Positions 8,847 to 18,067 of a DNA stretch of 64,000 nt are shown in pieces. The number at the start of each line of letters is the position of its first letter. Position 1 is the first letter of the stretch. Location of the stretch: NCBI GenBank assembly GCA_902363445.1, contig CABJAB010000002.1:463811-527810 (forward strand), given 5' to 3'. This stretch comes from Lachnospiraceae bacterium. GTDB lineage: Bacteria > Bacillota > Clostridia > Lachnospirales > Lachnospiraceae. Under the pieces are notes generated by a model. That model saw nothing but the letters and a program-made list of their open reading frames with translations. It was not told the origin of the DNA and made no database searches. A program made the position numbers and the translations under genes.

Positions 8847-9266
8847 CTATAAGGAAACAATCACTTTTGACTGTGCATGTTCAGGAAGATCCTGCGCGTC
8901 CATAGAAATGCTCAGGATGATGGTAACTCCATATTGTTGTCCAAGCTGTTCTAATTCGATCAAAGCAGCGGAGATGTCCTGGCCTTCCAGGTGCGCCAGC
9001 TTTAAGAAACTATCCAGGAATACATATTCCAAATCATAATCCTGTGAAATGATGCCGCACAGGAATCCAATAAAAGCATTATAAGAACGAATCGGATAAT
9101 CATAGACATTGATAAGACGAACTTTGTTGTCTAATTCGTGCATGTTTTTCGTATTTTTGTCGAGATATACGAGGGACCCCTTACACTCTTTCACTGCCAC
9201 ATTTGCTTTTTCAAGCAGAAACTTCGTCTTTCCCTTCCCCATCTTTCCTGCTATGATCTGCACCAT
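8847..9266 (-). CDS. Small P-loop NTPase of unknown function
   Basis: 139 residues. A Walker A motif lies right at the N-terminus (GKMGKGKTKF, residues 7-16). The Walker B candidate is YVFLDSF at about 81-87. A terminal strand, VTIILSIS, could be sensor-like. It is far too short for PilT or a kinase with a lid domain, though similar proteins are sometimes labelled as twitching-motility ATPases. It is transcribed alone from its own promoter (9326-9354) with a 53-base leader and ends at its own terminator. Function cannot be told; a small nucleotide-dependent switch is possible. Confidence 0.75.
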   Translation of the reverse strand: MVQIIAGKMGKGKTKFLLEKANVAVKECKGSLVYLDKNTKNMHELDNKVRLINVYDYPIRSYNAFIGFLCGIISQDYDLEYVFLDSFLKLAHLEGQDISAALIELEQLGQQYGVTIILSISMDAQDLPEHAQSKVIVSL

Positions 9267-9325
9267 AATGCACTCCTCCTTTAGTCACTAAGTAATAGTT
9301 CGGATATTTACAAAACCCTGTTCTA

Positions 9326-9354
9326 ATTATAGTATAAATCACATGAAAGTACAA
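9326..9354 (-). promoter_or_regulatory. SigmaA-type promoter of the small P-loop gene
   Basis: On minus: -35 TTGTAC (9349-9354), 17-base spacer, -10 TATAAT (9326-9331). Start of transcription would be near 9319. Confidence 0.75.
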
Positions 9355-9357
9355 TCC

Positions 9358-10389
9358 TTATTTCTGAATTTTTGAAAGCAGAGAGGTCATGGTAACGTAC
9401 AGTGACTCACGGCTGTCGGCTTTCAGGACCACTGAAACATACTGTGCTCCTGCCTCATCCTCCGATGCCAGAGAAAGGCAGAATTTCGCTTCCGGGGTCG
9501 TACCGGTCTTTCCTCCAAGAGGAATCACGCCGTCCGGAGCCGTCGCCTGTCCGCAGAAATACCAGATTCCTCTGTTCCACGTATTGGTCACCGGCTGTCC
9601 ATTGTTGGTATACTGTGCCGTATATTGCTGCGTACCGATGATCTTCATGAACTCCTCATAGTTCATCAGCTCGTTAAAGATCAGGTAGATATCGTACGCT
9701 GTTGTGTAATGATCCGGATCATTCAGCCCATGAGCATTGACGAAGTGGCTGTCCGTGGCTCCCAGAGAACGGGCTTCCTGATTCATCAGCTCCACAAACG
9801 CTTCTTCACTCCCTGCGACTAGATATGCGATCGCATTGGCCGCGTCATTTCCGGAAGGGAGCATCAGTCCATATAAAAGCTGCTCCAGGTTCAGAGTATC
9901 CCCATCCTTTACACGGCATACAGAAGAATCCGGGTCCAGATTTGCGAGCATATCGGCCCTTACAGTGATCTCCTTGGACAGGTCCCCGTACTTCAAAGCT
10001 ACCAGACAAGTCATAATCTTTGTGACACTGGCGGGATAAAGCCGTTCATAAGCATTTTTGCTGTAGACTACTTCAACGTTGGTTCGGTCAAAGGTCACGC
10101 CCGCCTCAGACGTGATATTGGGGTCCGCCTCCGAATCCGCCGTGACTACGCAAAGATTCTCCGCAAACAGGGACGGAGCTTCTCCCAAAACCTCCGGCGC
10201 CTCCATAGACAGATCCTCATCCTGTCCTTCATAAGCTGCCAGCATGGAAGTACTGCCTTTTCCTGAAAAAGGGCTTTTAATAAAACATAAGAAGACGATC
10301 GTGCAGGCGGCGACCGCCAATATGGCAAGACCGAATTTCAGTGCAATCCGGGTACGTTTTACCTGCTTCGCTGTTGTTGTTCGTGGCAT
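9358..10389 (-). CDS. Serine-type D-alanyl-D-alanine carboxypeptidase (PBP5-like)
   Basis: 343 residues. A basic N-terminus and a single membrane segment (about 15-37) anchor it outside the cell. Active-site motifs of the S11 family are in order: SVTK (SxxK), SGN and KTGTT (KTG). It trims the terminal D-Ala of peptidoglycan stem peptides, limiting cross-linking. The C-terminal dimerisation/anchor domain of PBP5 is absent, so it is a short form. It is the last gene of the shape operon, 26 bases after mgsA. Confidence 0.92.
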   Translation of the reverse strand: MPRTTTAKQVKRTRIALKFGLAILAVAACTIVFLCFIKSPFSGKGSTSMLAAYEGQDEDLSMEAPEVLGEAPSLFAENLCVVTADSEADPNITSEAGVTFDRTNVEVVYSKNAYERLYPASVTKIMTCLVALKYGDLSKEITVRADMLANLDPDSSVCRVKDGDTLNLEQLLYGLMLPSGNDAANAIAYLVAGSEEAFVELMNQEARSLGATDSHFVNAHGLNDPDHYTTAYDIYLIFNELMNYEEFMKIIGTQQYTAQYTNNGQPVTNTWNRGIWYFCGQATAPDGVIPLGGKTGTTPEAKFCLSLASEDEAGAQYVSVVLKADSRESLYVTMTSLLSKIQK

Positions 10390-10415
10390 AATCCTGTATC
10401 ATTTCCTTCTTAAAA

Positions 10416-10811
10416 TTATTTGTAAGCTTCCCGCCATTCCATATCTCCCCGTTCCATCGCTTTCACCAGGAGTTCAGCCGTGGCCAGATTCGTAGCCAGA
10501 GGAATATTATGGATGTCGCACAAACGGATGACTTCGAAAACATCCGGCTCGTGTGACTTCGGGTGGAGGGGATCCCGCAGAAAGATCATCAAATCAATCT
10601 GATTGTTCTCAATCTGTGCCGCCAGCTGCTGCTCTCCGCCCAGATGGCCCGCCAGAAATTTGTGGATGCTCAGATTCGTCACTTCTTCAATCAGACGCCC
10701 CGTTGTACCTGTCGCATAGAGTTCATGCTTACAAAGAATCCCCCGATACGCGATCGTAAAGTTCTGCATCAGCTTTTTCTTTGCATCATGTGCGATAAGT
10801 CCCACATTCAT
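10416..10811 (-). CDS. mgsA: Methylglyoxal synthase
   Basis: 131 residues, near full family length. It converts dihydroxyacetone phosphate to methylglyoxal and phosphate. Family motifs present are IAHDAKK, ATGTTG (phosphate binding), LGGEQQLAA and the catalytic region IFLRDPLHPKSHEPDV, with ATN close to the C-terminus. It begins only 2 bases after rodA and precedes the carboxypeptidase, so a central-metabolism bypass enzyme is written into the cell-shape operon. Confidence 0.96.
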   Translation of the reverse strand: MNVGLIAHDAKKKLMQNFTIAYRGILCKHELYATGTTGRLIEEVTNLSIHKFLAGHLGGEQQLAAQIENNQIDLMIFLRDPLHPKSHEPDVFEVIRLCDIHNIPLATNLATAELLVKAMERGDMEWREAYK

Positions 10812-10813
10812 AC

Positions 10814-11956
10814 TTAAAACCCTCCTCTATTATCATATTTTCTTTGAAGACCGACATTCAAAACCAATCCCATACCTATAAAAATGCTCAGAAGTGAACT
10901 CAGTCCGGCGCTGATAAAAGGAAGCGGCAGTCCGGTGTTTGGAAGGAGCCCGGTCGCCACGCCGACGTTCACAAAGGATTGAAACGCGATCAGGGCCGCC
11001 ATGCCGCTGCAGATAAGCCTTCCGGTCATGTCCCTCGCTCTTGCGGCCATATAGATGCACTCTGCCGTCAGAAGGGCCAGCAGACTGATGATGATGACAC
11101 TTCCCACAAAACCGGCCTCTTCTCCGATCACGGCGAAAATAAAATCCGTGTCCTCCTCGGACAGGAAATTCCCGTTTTTCACGGAAGCCAGAGTGGTATT
11201 TGCCAGCCCCTTTCCATGAAGCTGTCCGGAACCGATGGCCATGATAGAATTCATCTGCTGCTGAGTATTATCCGCCGGATATTTAGACGGGTTGATCCAC
11301 GACATGATCCGGTTCACCTGATACGGCTGCAGGAGCTTCTGACCCTCCTGCTGGATATAGTAGACAAACCAGATGCCGGCAGGTACCAGCACGGCGAATA
11401 CGCCTCCGATCCATTTATAGCTTATTTTCGCCACATACAGCATGACCAGGAATATTACCACCGTCACAAGGGTCGTGGAAAGATTCGGCTGATCAAATAT
11501 CATATACGCTGGAATGCCAAACAGAATAAGTGACAAGATCACGATTCGTACCGAACTGATCTTTTCGCGGTGCTTATAGAAAAACATGGCAAAAAACAAG
11601 ATCAGCATGATCTTCGAAAATTCAGACGGCTGTATCTGGCCGACTACCGGAAGGTACAGCCAGCGCTGCGCGCCTCCGCCGGACTGCCCCATGAACTTTG
11701 TGGCCAAAAGCATCGCGATATTGACTGCGTAAATAGGCCAGTAAAGCTGCAGAATCCAGTGATAATCGATCAGGGAGACTAGGAGCATGCATGCCACTCC
11801 CAGAGCCACGCCGAAAATCTGTTTGTTATAAGTATCTGTTCCGGAATTTATCGTGGCGCTCTTCACAAACAATATGCCGATCACTGCCAGGGACAGTACA
11901 AATAATATGAGTCTGATGTTGAAATAACGAAAACGGTACTCTTTAAACTTAAACAT
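10814..11956 (-). CDS. rodA: RodA/FtsW/SpoVE-family peptidoglycan glycosyltransferase
   Basis: 380 residues and about ten membrane helices (SEDS family). Typical signatures are GGAQRWLYLPVVGQIQPSEFSKI, the FDQPNLSTTLV loop with its conserved Asp, and the C-terminal NVGVATGLLPNTGLPLPFISAG. It polymerises lipid II together with a class B PBP; mrdA in the same operon is the natural partner, so this is RodA and not FtsW. It follows minE by 10 bases. Confidence 0.94.
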   Translation of the reverse strand: MFKFKEYRFRYFNIRLILFVLSLAVIGILFVKSATINSGTDTYNKQIFGVALGVACMLLVSLIDYHWILQLYWPIYAVNIAMLLATKFMGQSGGGAQRWLYLPVVGQIQPSEFSKIMLILFFAMFFYKHREKISSVRIVILSLILFGIPAYMIFDQPNLSTTLVTVVIFLVMLYVAKISYKWIGGVFAVLVPAGIWFVYYIQQEGQKLLQPYQVNRIMSWINPSKYPADNTQQQMNSIMAIGSGQLHGKGLANTTLASVKNGNFLSEEDTDFIFAVIGEEAGFVGSVIIISLLALLTAECIYMAARARDMTGRLICSGMAALIAFQSFVNVGVATGLLPNTGLPLPFISAGLSSLLSIFIGMGLVLNVGLQRKYDNRGGF

Positions 11957-11966
11957 ATTTCATCCT

Positions 11967-12248
11967 TTATCTGTTAGGATTCCCATTTTTTATGTCTTTA
12001 ATTGGAATATTTGCAAAGAGGGCCGGGACCGCGCCGTGGCCGCCTTCTGATTCCGTCTGGGTGATCTGAATGTCCAGCGCTTCTGTATCTACATCCATAT
12101 ATTTGGAAATCACCTTGATGATGTCATTCTTAATGGCCTCCATCATTTCAGGAGAACAATTGGCCCTATCGGATACCAGCAGAAGCTTCAGCCGGTCCTT
12201 TGCCACATTCCCCGATTTATTCTTCGAAAAAAAATCAAACAATCCCAT
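11967..12248 (-). CDS. minE: Cell division topological specificity factor MinE
   Basis: 93 residues. The N-terminal membrane-binding and MinD-stimulating region (MGLFDFFSKNKSGNVAKDRLKLLL) and C-terminal dimer domain (MMEAIKNDIIKVISKYMDVD) are both recognisable. It drives MinD oscillation. The presence of MinE rather than DivIVA/MinJ as the sole topological factor points to an oscillating Min system. Twelve bases after minD. Confidence 0.96.
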   Translation of the reverse strand: MGLFDFFSKNKSGNVAKDRLKLLLVSDRANCSPEMMEAIKNDIIKVISKYMDVDTEALDIQITQTESEGGHGAVPALFANIPIKDIKNGNPNR

Positions 12249-12260
12249 GACTTGTCCCCC

Positions 12261-13052
12261 TTATTTCTTCTTAAAAAGCCCGGCCAACCTGGAAAAGAAC
12301 CCGTTTTTCACATTCAGGTCCAGCATCGGCACTTCTTCACCGGTGACACGTCTTGCGATATTCATATAGGCTTGTCCCGCCATACAGTCCGATCCTGTCA
12401 GCGGCTCGCCCTGATTGCTGGAAATCACGATGTGCTCATCGTCAGGGACAGCGCCGATCAGATGGACAGCCAGGATATCAATGACATCTTCGATTGACAT
12501 CATATCCCCCCTCTGAACCATATCCATCCGAATCCGGTTCACGATCAGATCGATGCGGCGGATCTCATTGGCCTCCAGGAGCCCGATGATACGGTCGGCG
12601 TCCCGGATGGCGGAAACCTCAGGCGTGGTGACCACGATTGCCCGGTCGGCTCCGGCTATGGCATTTTTGAAGCCCTGCTCTATGCCGGCGGGACAGTCCA
12701 AAAGGACATAGTCAAACTCTTCCCTCAAAGAATCGATCAGTTTCTTCATCTGCTCCGGTGACACACTGGACTTGTCCCTTGTCTGTGCCGAAGGCAGAAG
12801 CTGCAGATTCGGATACCTCTTATCCTTGATCAGCGCCTGGCTCATACGGCAGCTGCCTTCCACCACGTCCACCAGGTTATAAACGATCCTGTTCTCCAGA
12901 CCCATCACCACATCCAGGTTTCTGAGACCGATATCTGTGTCGATCAAAACTACTTTCTTGTTCAGCATGGCAAGACCGATACCGAGGTTGGCTGATGTAG
13001 TGGTTTTTCCAACCCCTCCCTTGCCGGACGTAATTACAATGACTTCACTCAT
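12261..13052 (-). CDS. minD: Septum site-determining ATPase MinD
   Basis: 263 residues. Deviant Walker A GKGGVGKTTTSAN (residues 10-22) includes the signature lysine, followed by DTDIGLRNLD and the DCPAGIE switch region. The C-terminal amphipathic membrane-targeting helix is visible as NGFFSRLAGLFKKK. It recruits MinC to the membrane to block polar Z rings. Confidence 0.97.
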   Translation of the reverse strand: MSEVIVITSGKGGVGKTTTSANLGIGLAMLNKKVVLIDTDIGLRNLDVVMGLENRIVYNLVDVVEGSCRMSQALIKDKRYPNLQLLPSAQTRDKSSVSPEQMKKLIDSLREEFDYVLLDCPAGIEQGFKNAIAGADRAIVVTTPEVSAIRDADRIIGLLEANEIRRIDLIVNRIRMDMVQRGDMMSIEDVIDILAVHLIGAVPDDEHIVISSNQGEPLTGSDCMAGQAYMNIARRVTGEEVPMLDLNVKNGFFSRLAGLFKKK

Positions 13053-13093
13053 AAACTCATTCCTCCAAGATTCAAATTCCCGCTGTCAGATAC

Positions 13094-13768
13094 CTAACGA
13101 AAGCTGACCTCATCGATGACCTCTTTGCAGAGAGACTCTATGTAGATCTTGCCGAAGTCCAGGTACGCGATCTGCGCACCGCCCTCAGAGACGTGACGGC
13201 CGCCGGTGCGGGCTGTTACGTCTCCTATCCGGATTTGAATTGGTTCCATCTCCAGGGCCACGACAATGGCATGCTTCTTTCCGCCCAATCCGGCTATTGC
13301 CGTACCGCGCAGGGTTCCCAGCACAATAATATTTCCTTTGGCGACAATCCTCGCCCCGGGGTTCACATCTCCTAAAATGACAATGTTCCCCTCTGCTTCC
13401 AGGACTTGTCCTGAACGAAGCGTCCCTTTATAGAATTGGCCGCTCCCGACAGGCTTCCCGTCGCCTTCCTCTTCTGCCTCTTCTTCCAGCGTGCGCCGGA
13501 AGAAGGCTTCTCGTGCTTTGTCCGTGTCGATGACACAGGAGATATCTATCTCTGAATTTTCACAAATGGTATTTACGATCTGATTCGTTTCTTCTGGTGT
13601 AAGAGTCCGTCCTTCAAAGGTAACGGCCATTTTCGCCCCGCGGAAAAATTTCGCGGAATCCCGGAATTTTGCGGTAATGTCCTCAAGGAGCTTGTCCATG
13701 GGGATTTCCGGATCCAGGAACACGGAAAGACCATAATTATTGCCTTTGATAATGACTGTCTGCCGCAT
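13094..13768 (-). CDS. minC: Septum site-determining protein MinC
   Basis: 224 residues. An N-terminal FtsZ-inhibiting domain is followed by a C-terminal beta-helix domain (about 110-210; YKGTLRSGQVLEAEGNIVILGDVNPGARIVAKGNIIVLGTLRG) that binds MinD. An acidic linker (EEEAEEEGDG) joins them. It is 20 bases after mrdA and 41 bases before minD. Confidence 0.95.
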   Translation of the reverse strand: MRQTVIIKGNNYGLSVFLDPEIPMDKLLEDITAKFRDSAKFFRGAKMAVTFEGRTLTPEETNQIVNTICENSEIDISCVIDTDKAREAFFRRTLEEEAEEEGDGKPVGSGQFYKGTLRSGQVLEAEGNIVILGDVNPGARIVAKGNIIVLGTLRGTAIAGLGGKKHAIVVALEMEPIQIRIGDVTARTGGRHVSEGGAQIAYLDFGKIYIESLCKEVIDEVSFR

Positions 13769-13788
13769 CTTATCACCTCACCGGTTTT

Positions 13789-16704
13789 TTATTCTGGTAT
13801 ATAATCGTTAGCATCCGCCGCGTGATTTTCCTCTAAGATTGACTGCAGAGTGATATAACCGTACTGCAGGCGGAGAGCTTTTTCCGCGATGGCTGCCGCA
13901 TTGCTGGCCCCGTAGCCGTTGGGAATAGAAACAGAAACGGCCACCTCCGGCTCCACATAAGGATCCGTCTCCTGGATCCGCGCCGGGGCATATCCGATAA
14001 AGGTACCATGGTTCGCCCGCTGCTTTGCCTGCTCGGCCGTACCGGATTTACCGGCAAACCCAACCTCTGTCTTAATGGGCGAATTTGCAAACGTGGTAAA
14101 ATACGTGCCGGCCGGGCCTACCACAGCCTCCATGCCGTTGTGCATCGCATCCCATGTAGACTGCGCCAGCTCCACATGCCCTTCCAGCTGAGGCGTATAT
14201 TCCTGAGTCACTTCTCCGTTATTCTTCTGTATCTTGGAGATCAGGCTGTATTTATACAGATTTCCGCTGCTGGCTACCGCCGTCAGATATCTGGAAAGAT
14301 GGATGTTCGCGTAGGTATGAGTACCCTGTCCGATGGATGAAGGAATCGGGTTCTGATCCGTTATGTGAGGCTCGCTCTCCGCGATTTCCACGCCGGATTT
14401 TGTGCCTAAGCCAAACATTTGAGCATATTTTTGTATGGTGGCAATACCCTTGTCCCCGTCATAATTTCCATTGGACTGGGAGAGCCGGAAGCCTACCTCC
14501 GAAAAGTAATAGTTACAGGACTGGGCGATGGCTCCGATCACGCTGAGCTTTCCGTGGCCGCCGGCCTGCCAGCACCGAAGATGCAGACCCTGTTTTTCGA
14601 AGACGCCCGTGTCGTCAATTTCCTCTGCCTCCGTTATAACGCCTTCCTCCAGGCCGATGGCCGTGGTCAGAACCTTGAAAATGGAACCCGGCGCCGTCTC
14701 CACCTGCGTGGCCCGATTCAGGAAGGGCTGACTTAAATCGTTATACAGCTGGTTGTAATATGCCACATCGATGGAACCGGAAAATTTATTGATATCATAT
14801 CCTGGATAAGTGACCAGCGCTTTGACCTCACCGGTTTTGACATCGGTTATGATACAGGATGCGGAGCAGGGGTCGAGAGCCATCTGAGCCGGAGTCAGTT
14901 CCAAATTGGCTATTTTCTCTTTCAGGAAATTGAACGCCGCCTTCTTTCCTCCTTCTGACAGACTGGCGATGGCGGCCTCGTCATGTTCCAGAACGCCCTG
15001 CTCATAAAGGCAGAGACAGAGCTCTCTTCCGGAGATAACGTCATCCTCGATCAAATATTTATAGATTAGCTTATGAAATCCGACATCACTGTCCATGGCG
15101 GCGGCAAGCGTATTCACCAGCGACTGGAAGGTATCATCCGTACTGGTGTATTTTTCCTGAGTAGAAAGCTTCGTAGTGTCGATCCAATTGCTCTCCACCG
15201 CATGATACAGGAAATCGTGGAAGCTGACCGTCTCATTGACCCAGCCCAGATAGATTTCATCTTCTGAATTCAGGGAACCTTCCAGGAAATAGGAATTGTC
15301 CCTCATATAATCAAATACGTAATCCTGATAATCCTGCATGGATTTCTCACACTTATCAAACGCAGGAGCCTCCGCCGAAGACAGCTGGGATAAAAGCTCC
15401 GGGATCACGGAAGCCTTTCTGTCCACAAAACGGTCGTGAATGCTCTTTTCCAGATCGCTGGCATCATCCGCCGCAAAATGGCTCATGGACAGAATATTGT
15501 TATTGATAAACTGATAATACGCGTTCTTTACAGGAATCTTTATATCGGAAGTATCGGTATCGTCTGTGATCACATAGGATTCATCATCCGTCAGCTTTGC
15601 CACCAGGATACCGGCCAGGCTCTGTTCAATCAGGGCATAAATACCCACCTGCAGATCCCGGTCTATGGTCAGGTATACATCGCTTCCGGCCTCCGGGTCC
15701 ACCGTATCGGTCACTTCCAGGATACGCCCCTCGCTGTCCAGGTACATGGTCTGGCTTCCCTTGATCCCAGTCAGATTGAGCTCCATAGCGGACTCGATTC
15801 CGGATTTCCCCACCACATCATTCAGCTCATAACTGTCATTTTGTCCCTGAAGCTCCTCCAGTTCTTCCTGATCCGCCTTTCCGGTATAACCGAGAATATG
15901 GGCGAAAGCATAGCTGTCATTATAAACGCGGATAGTTTCTTCTTCTACGTTTACCTCCTGCAGTTCATCCGAATGTTCTTTGATATCCGCCACCGTTTCC
16001 AGCTTCACATCCGAAGCCACTGTTACGGCATCATAACGACGGTATGCGTTAAGTGCCATCGCATAGCGGATATTCATGAGCTTGAGCGCCATGGTATCTT
16101 CAATCTCGTAGGTGGTCTTGTCCTGATTCGTCCCGATTCCATACCGTTCCTTCAGCGTCTCAAACAGATCGGCTGCGGAAATATTGGAAGGATATCTTCC
16201 CTTTTCATCATCCAGACCATCTGTGCTCTTCAAACCGTATACATCCCGAAGGAACCGGCGTCTCTCTTCTTCTGTGCTGGTGGTGTATTGCGGAACACCG
16301 TTTTCGTCCAGTGCAATGGACAAAGACGTTATCAGAGTCTCACCATGCTTCTCAAGGATAGGGATAAGACGGAGCAGCATTTCATTTCTCTGATATCCGT
16401 TCGCATAAACTCCCGTATCGCCGACGGTGACCGCATAGGCCAGCTTGTTGTAGGCCAGAAGGTTTCCGTTCCGGTCATAAATGTTCCCTCTTGTTCCGGA
16501 AACATTGACAGTCTTGAGCGTCTTCTGGACATAATTTTCCTGGTAGTCAGCCCCCTCCACGATCTGCAGCTTGAAAAGACGGAACACCAGACTGGTGAAC
16601 ATAGCGATAAAAATAATACTGACCACGAACAGCCTGGATTTCACCACCCTCTTAACGCCGCTTACGAGAATTTCCCAAATTTCACTAAACAAATTTTGTC
16701 GCAC
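13789..16704 (-). CDS. mrdA: Class B penicillin-binding protein 2 with large insertion
   Basis: 971 residues, against about 600-700 for typical PBP2. One membrane helix (about 25-45) precedes the dimerisation domain (GTRGNIYDRNG at 70-80) and the transpeptidase domain. Active-site motifs are S674-x-x-K677 (GSIFK), S729-C-N and K886-S-G (GKSGTAEQ), all intact. About 240 residues (366-607) of acidic, mostly helical sequence are inserted between LTIDRDLQ and DPCSASCIITD, where other PBPs have a short loop; another insert lies at about 130-250. It cross-links peptidoglycan for elongation with RodA. It overlaps mreD by 20 bases. Confidence 0.93.
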   Translation of the reverse strand: MRQNLFSEIWEILVSGVKRVVKSRLFVVSIIFIAMFTSLVFRLFKLQIVEGADYQENYVQKTLKTVNVSGTRGNIYDRNGNLLAYNKLAYAVTVGDTGVYANGYQRNEMLLRLIPILEKHGETLITSLSIALDENGVPQYTTSTEEERRRFLRDVYGLKSTDGLDDEKGRYPSNISAADLFETLKERYGIGTNQDKTTYEIEDTMALKLMNIRYAMALNAYRRYDAVTVASDVKLETVADIKEHSDELQEVNVEEETIRVYNDSYAFAHILGYTGKADQEELEELQGQNDSYELNDVVGKSGIESAMELNLTGIKGSQTMYLDSEGRILEVTDTVDPEAGSDVYLTIDRDLQVGIYALIEQSLAGILVAKLTDDESYVITDDTDTSDIKIPVKNAYYQFINNNILSMSHFAADDASDLEKSIHDRFVDRKASVIPELLSQLSSAEAPAFDKCEKSMQDYQDYVFDYMRDNSYFLEGSLNSEDEIYLGWVNETVSFHDFLYHAVESNWIDTTKLSTQEKYTSTDDTFQSLVNTLAAAMDSDVGFHKLIYKYLIEDDVISGRELCLCLYEQGVLEHDEAAIASLSEGGKKAAFNFLKEKIANLELTPAQMALDPCSASCIITDVKTGEVKALVTYPGYDINKFSGSIDVAYYNQLYNDLSQPFLNRATQVETAPGSIFKVLTTAIGLEEGVITEAEEIDDTGVFEKQGLHLRCWQAGGHGKLSVIGAIAQSCNYYFSEVGFRLSQSNGNYDGDKGIATIQKYAQMFGLGTKSGVEIAESEPHITDQNPIPSSIGQGTHTYANIHLSRYLTAVASSGNLYKYSLISKIQKNNGEVTQEYTPQLEGHVELAQSTWDAMHNGMEAVVGPAGTYFTTFANSPIKTEVGFAGKSGTAEQAKQRANHGTFIGYAPARIQETDPYVEPEVAVSVSIPNGYGASNAAAIAEKALRLQYGYITLQSILEENHAADANDYIPE

Positions 16705-17209
16705 TCCTTCGTTCTGTCATTTCCAGTTTATAATTGATAAAAGAAAGCAGCTGATAAATGATACCTGTCAGGACCACCGTATAAATCACTTCCGGCAAGA
16801 TCACATGAGTCAGATAATATACAAAATCCAGCCGATTCCTCACAAGGAACTGGAAAACATAAAAATACAGGTTGTATAAGATGCTGCTGAATGTGGTGAC
16901 AATGAGCGGGAACACAATGTAATCCGAATACATCCACTGATGGAAAGCGCCGTTTATATAGCCTACGATAATGTAGATTATCATATGGAATCCCAGCGCG
17001 TTCATCGATACAATGTCCGTAAAAAGGCCGCAGAACAGCCCGATTACCATTCCCTGGATCTTTCCCTTCATAAATCCGAAAGACACGGTGATGATCAAAA
17101 GGATGTTGGGAACCGTATCAATCAGGGGAACATTTGCAAATATTCCGTACTGGAGGAAAAAGCCGGCGAAAATGACGGCTGCCATCACAAGAATCCGCTT
17201 GATTTTCAT
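16685..17209 (-). CDS. mreD: Rod shape-determining protein MreD
   Basis: 174 residues, five to six membrane helices. FGFMKGKIQGMVIGLFCGLFTDIVSMNALGFHM is the most conserved part. It acts in the elongation complex with MreC and RodA/PBP2. It overlaps mreC (4 bases) and mrdA (20 bases). Confidence 0.92.
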   Translation of the reverse strand: MKIKRILVMAAVIFAGFFLQYGIFANVPLIDTVPNILLIITVSFGFMKGKIQGMVIGLFCGLFTDIVSMNALGFHMIIYIIVGYINGAFHQWMYSDYIVFPLIVTTFSSILYNLYFYVFQFLVRNRLDFVYYLTHVILPEVIYTVVLTGIIYQLLSFINYKLEMTERRSATKFV

Positions 17210-18066
17210 GACTGATTCTCCTCGCCTGTTACTTTCAGGGTCTTGATGACCAGAACCGTCTGCAGATGGTCAAAATCCACCACCGGCACGAGATACCCGG
17301 ATTTGGTCACATTATTGCTGTCCGTCTGAATATCCTGGGCATAGCCGATCAGGATGTTCGGCAGATATTTGTCGCTGATATTGGAGGTCACAATCTTGTC
17401 GTCATCCCAGATATTGTCATTCTTATCGATATAACTGAGACGGAGCTTCCCTTCACTGTAAAGCTTCAGATCTCCGGAAACGATACAGGTATCGCCGGAA
17501 TTCAAGGACATGGCGCTCACGTTGCTGTCGTCGTCGATGATGGAACGTACCTTAGCAAAATCTTTCCCCACTTCTGTGACGATTCCTACCAGGCCTCCGC
17601 CGGCGATCACATTCATATCCACTTGGATGCCGTCCTCTGTTCCCTTGTCGATCACAAAGGAATGGTACCAGTTCCCCGCGTCCTTTTGTATCACCCGGGC
17701 TCCTGTCATCTCATAGTCCGTATACTGTCCCTTCAGTTCGAACAGCTCTTTTAGCTGCTTGAGCTCCGTCTGCCCCTGCTGATAATTTCCGATATCCTCC
17801 TTAAGAGAAGCCAGCTCCTCCTTTAACTGCTGATTCTCCGCCCTGGCCTCCTCCAGACTCTGATAGTCATAAGCGGTATCCGCAAAGCCGGTCCCCAGAT
17901 GATTCAGTCCCTTCTGCATGGGAAGTAGCACAGAGTTCACTGCGTTGGTCACCGGACTTAAGAATCCCGGCTTAAAGTAATTGACGGTCAGAAGCCCGAT
18001 ACAAAACAGTATCAGAAAAAACAACAGGTATCTGGCCGGCAAAGAAGCTTTCTTTTTGTTCTTCAT
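17206..18066 (-). CDS. mreC: Rod shape-determining protein MreC
   Basis: 286 residues. A membrane helix at about 10-30 is followed by a coiled coil (about 68-105; SLEEARAENQQLKEELASLKE) and the two beta-barrel domains (GARVIQKDAGNWYHSFVIDKGTEDGI; GGGLVGIVTEVG). It is a scaffold for PBP2. MreB is not in front of it: radC is directly upstream, one base away. Confidence 0.95.
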   Translation of the reverse strand: MKNKKKASLPARYLLFFLILFCIGLLTVNYFKPGFLSPVTNAVNSVLLPMQKGLNHLGTGFADTAYDYQSLEEARAENQQLKEELASLKEDIGNYQQGQTELKQLKELFELKGQYTDYEMTGARVIQKDAGNWYHSFVIDKGTEDGIQVDMNVIAGGGLVGIVTEVGKDFAKVRSIIDDDSNVSAMSLNSGDTCIVSGDLKLYSEGKLRLSYIDKNDNIWDDDKIVTSNISDKYLPNILIGYAQDIQTDSNNVTKSGYLVPVVDFDHLQTVLVIKTLKVTGEENQS

Positions 18067-18067
18067 C

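Noticed and set aside
15436..16737. 433-codon plus-strand open frame
   Set aside because: It is opposite mrdA, whose active-site motifs and operon fit are clear. No family or ribosome site supports the plus frame.
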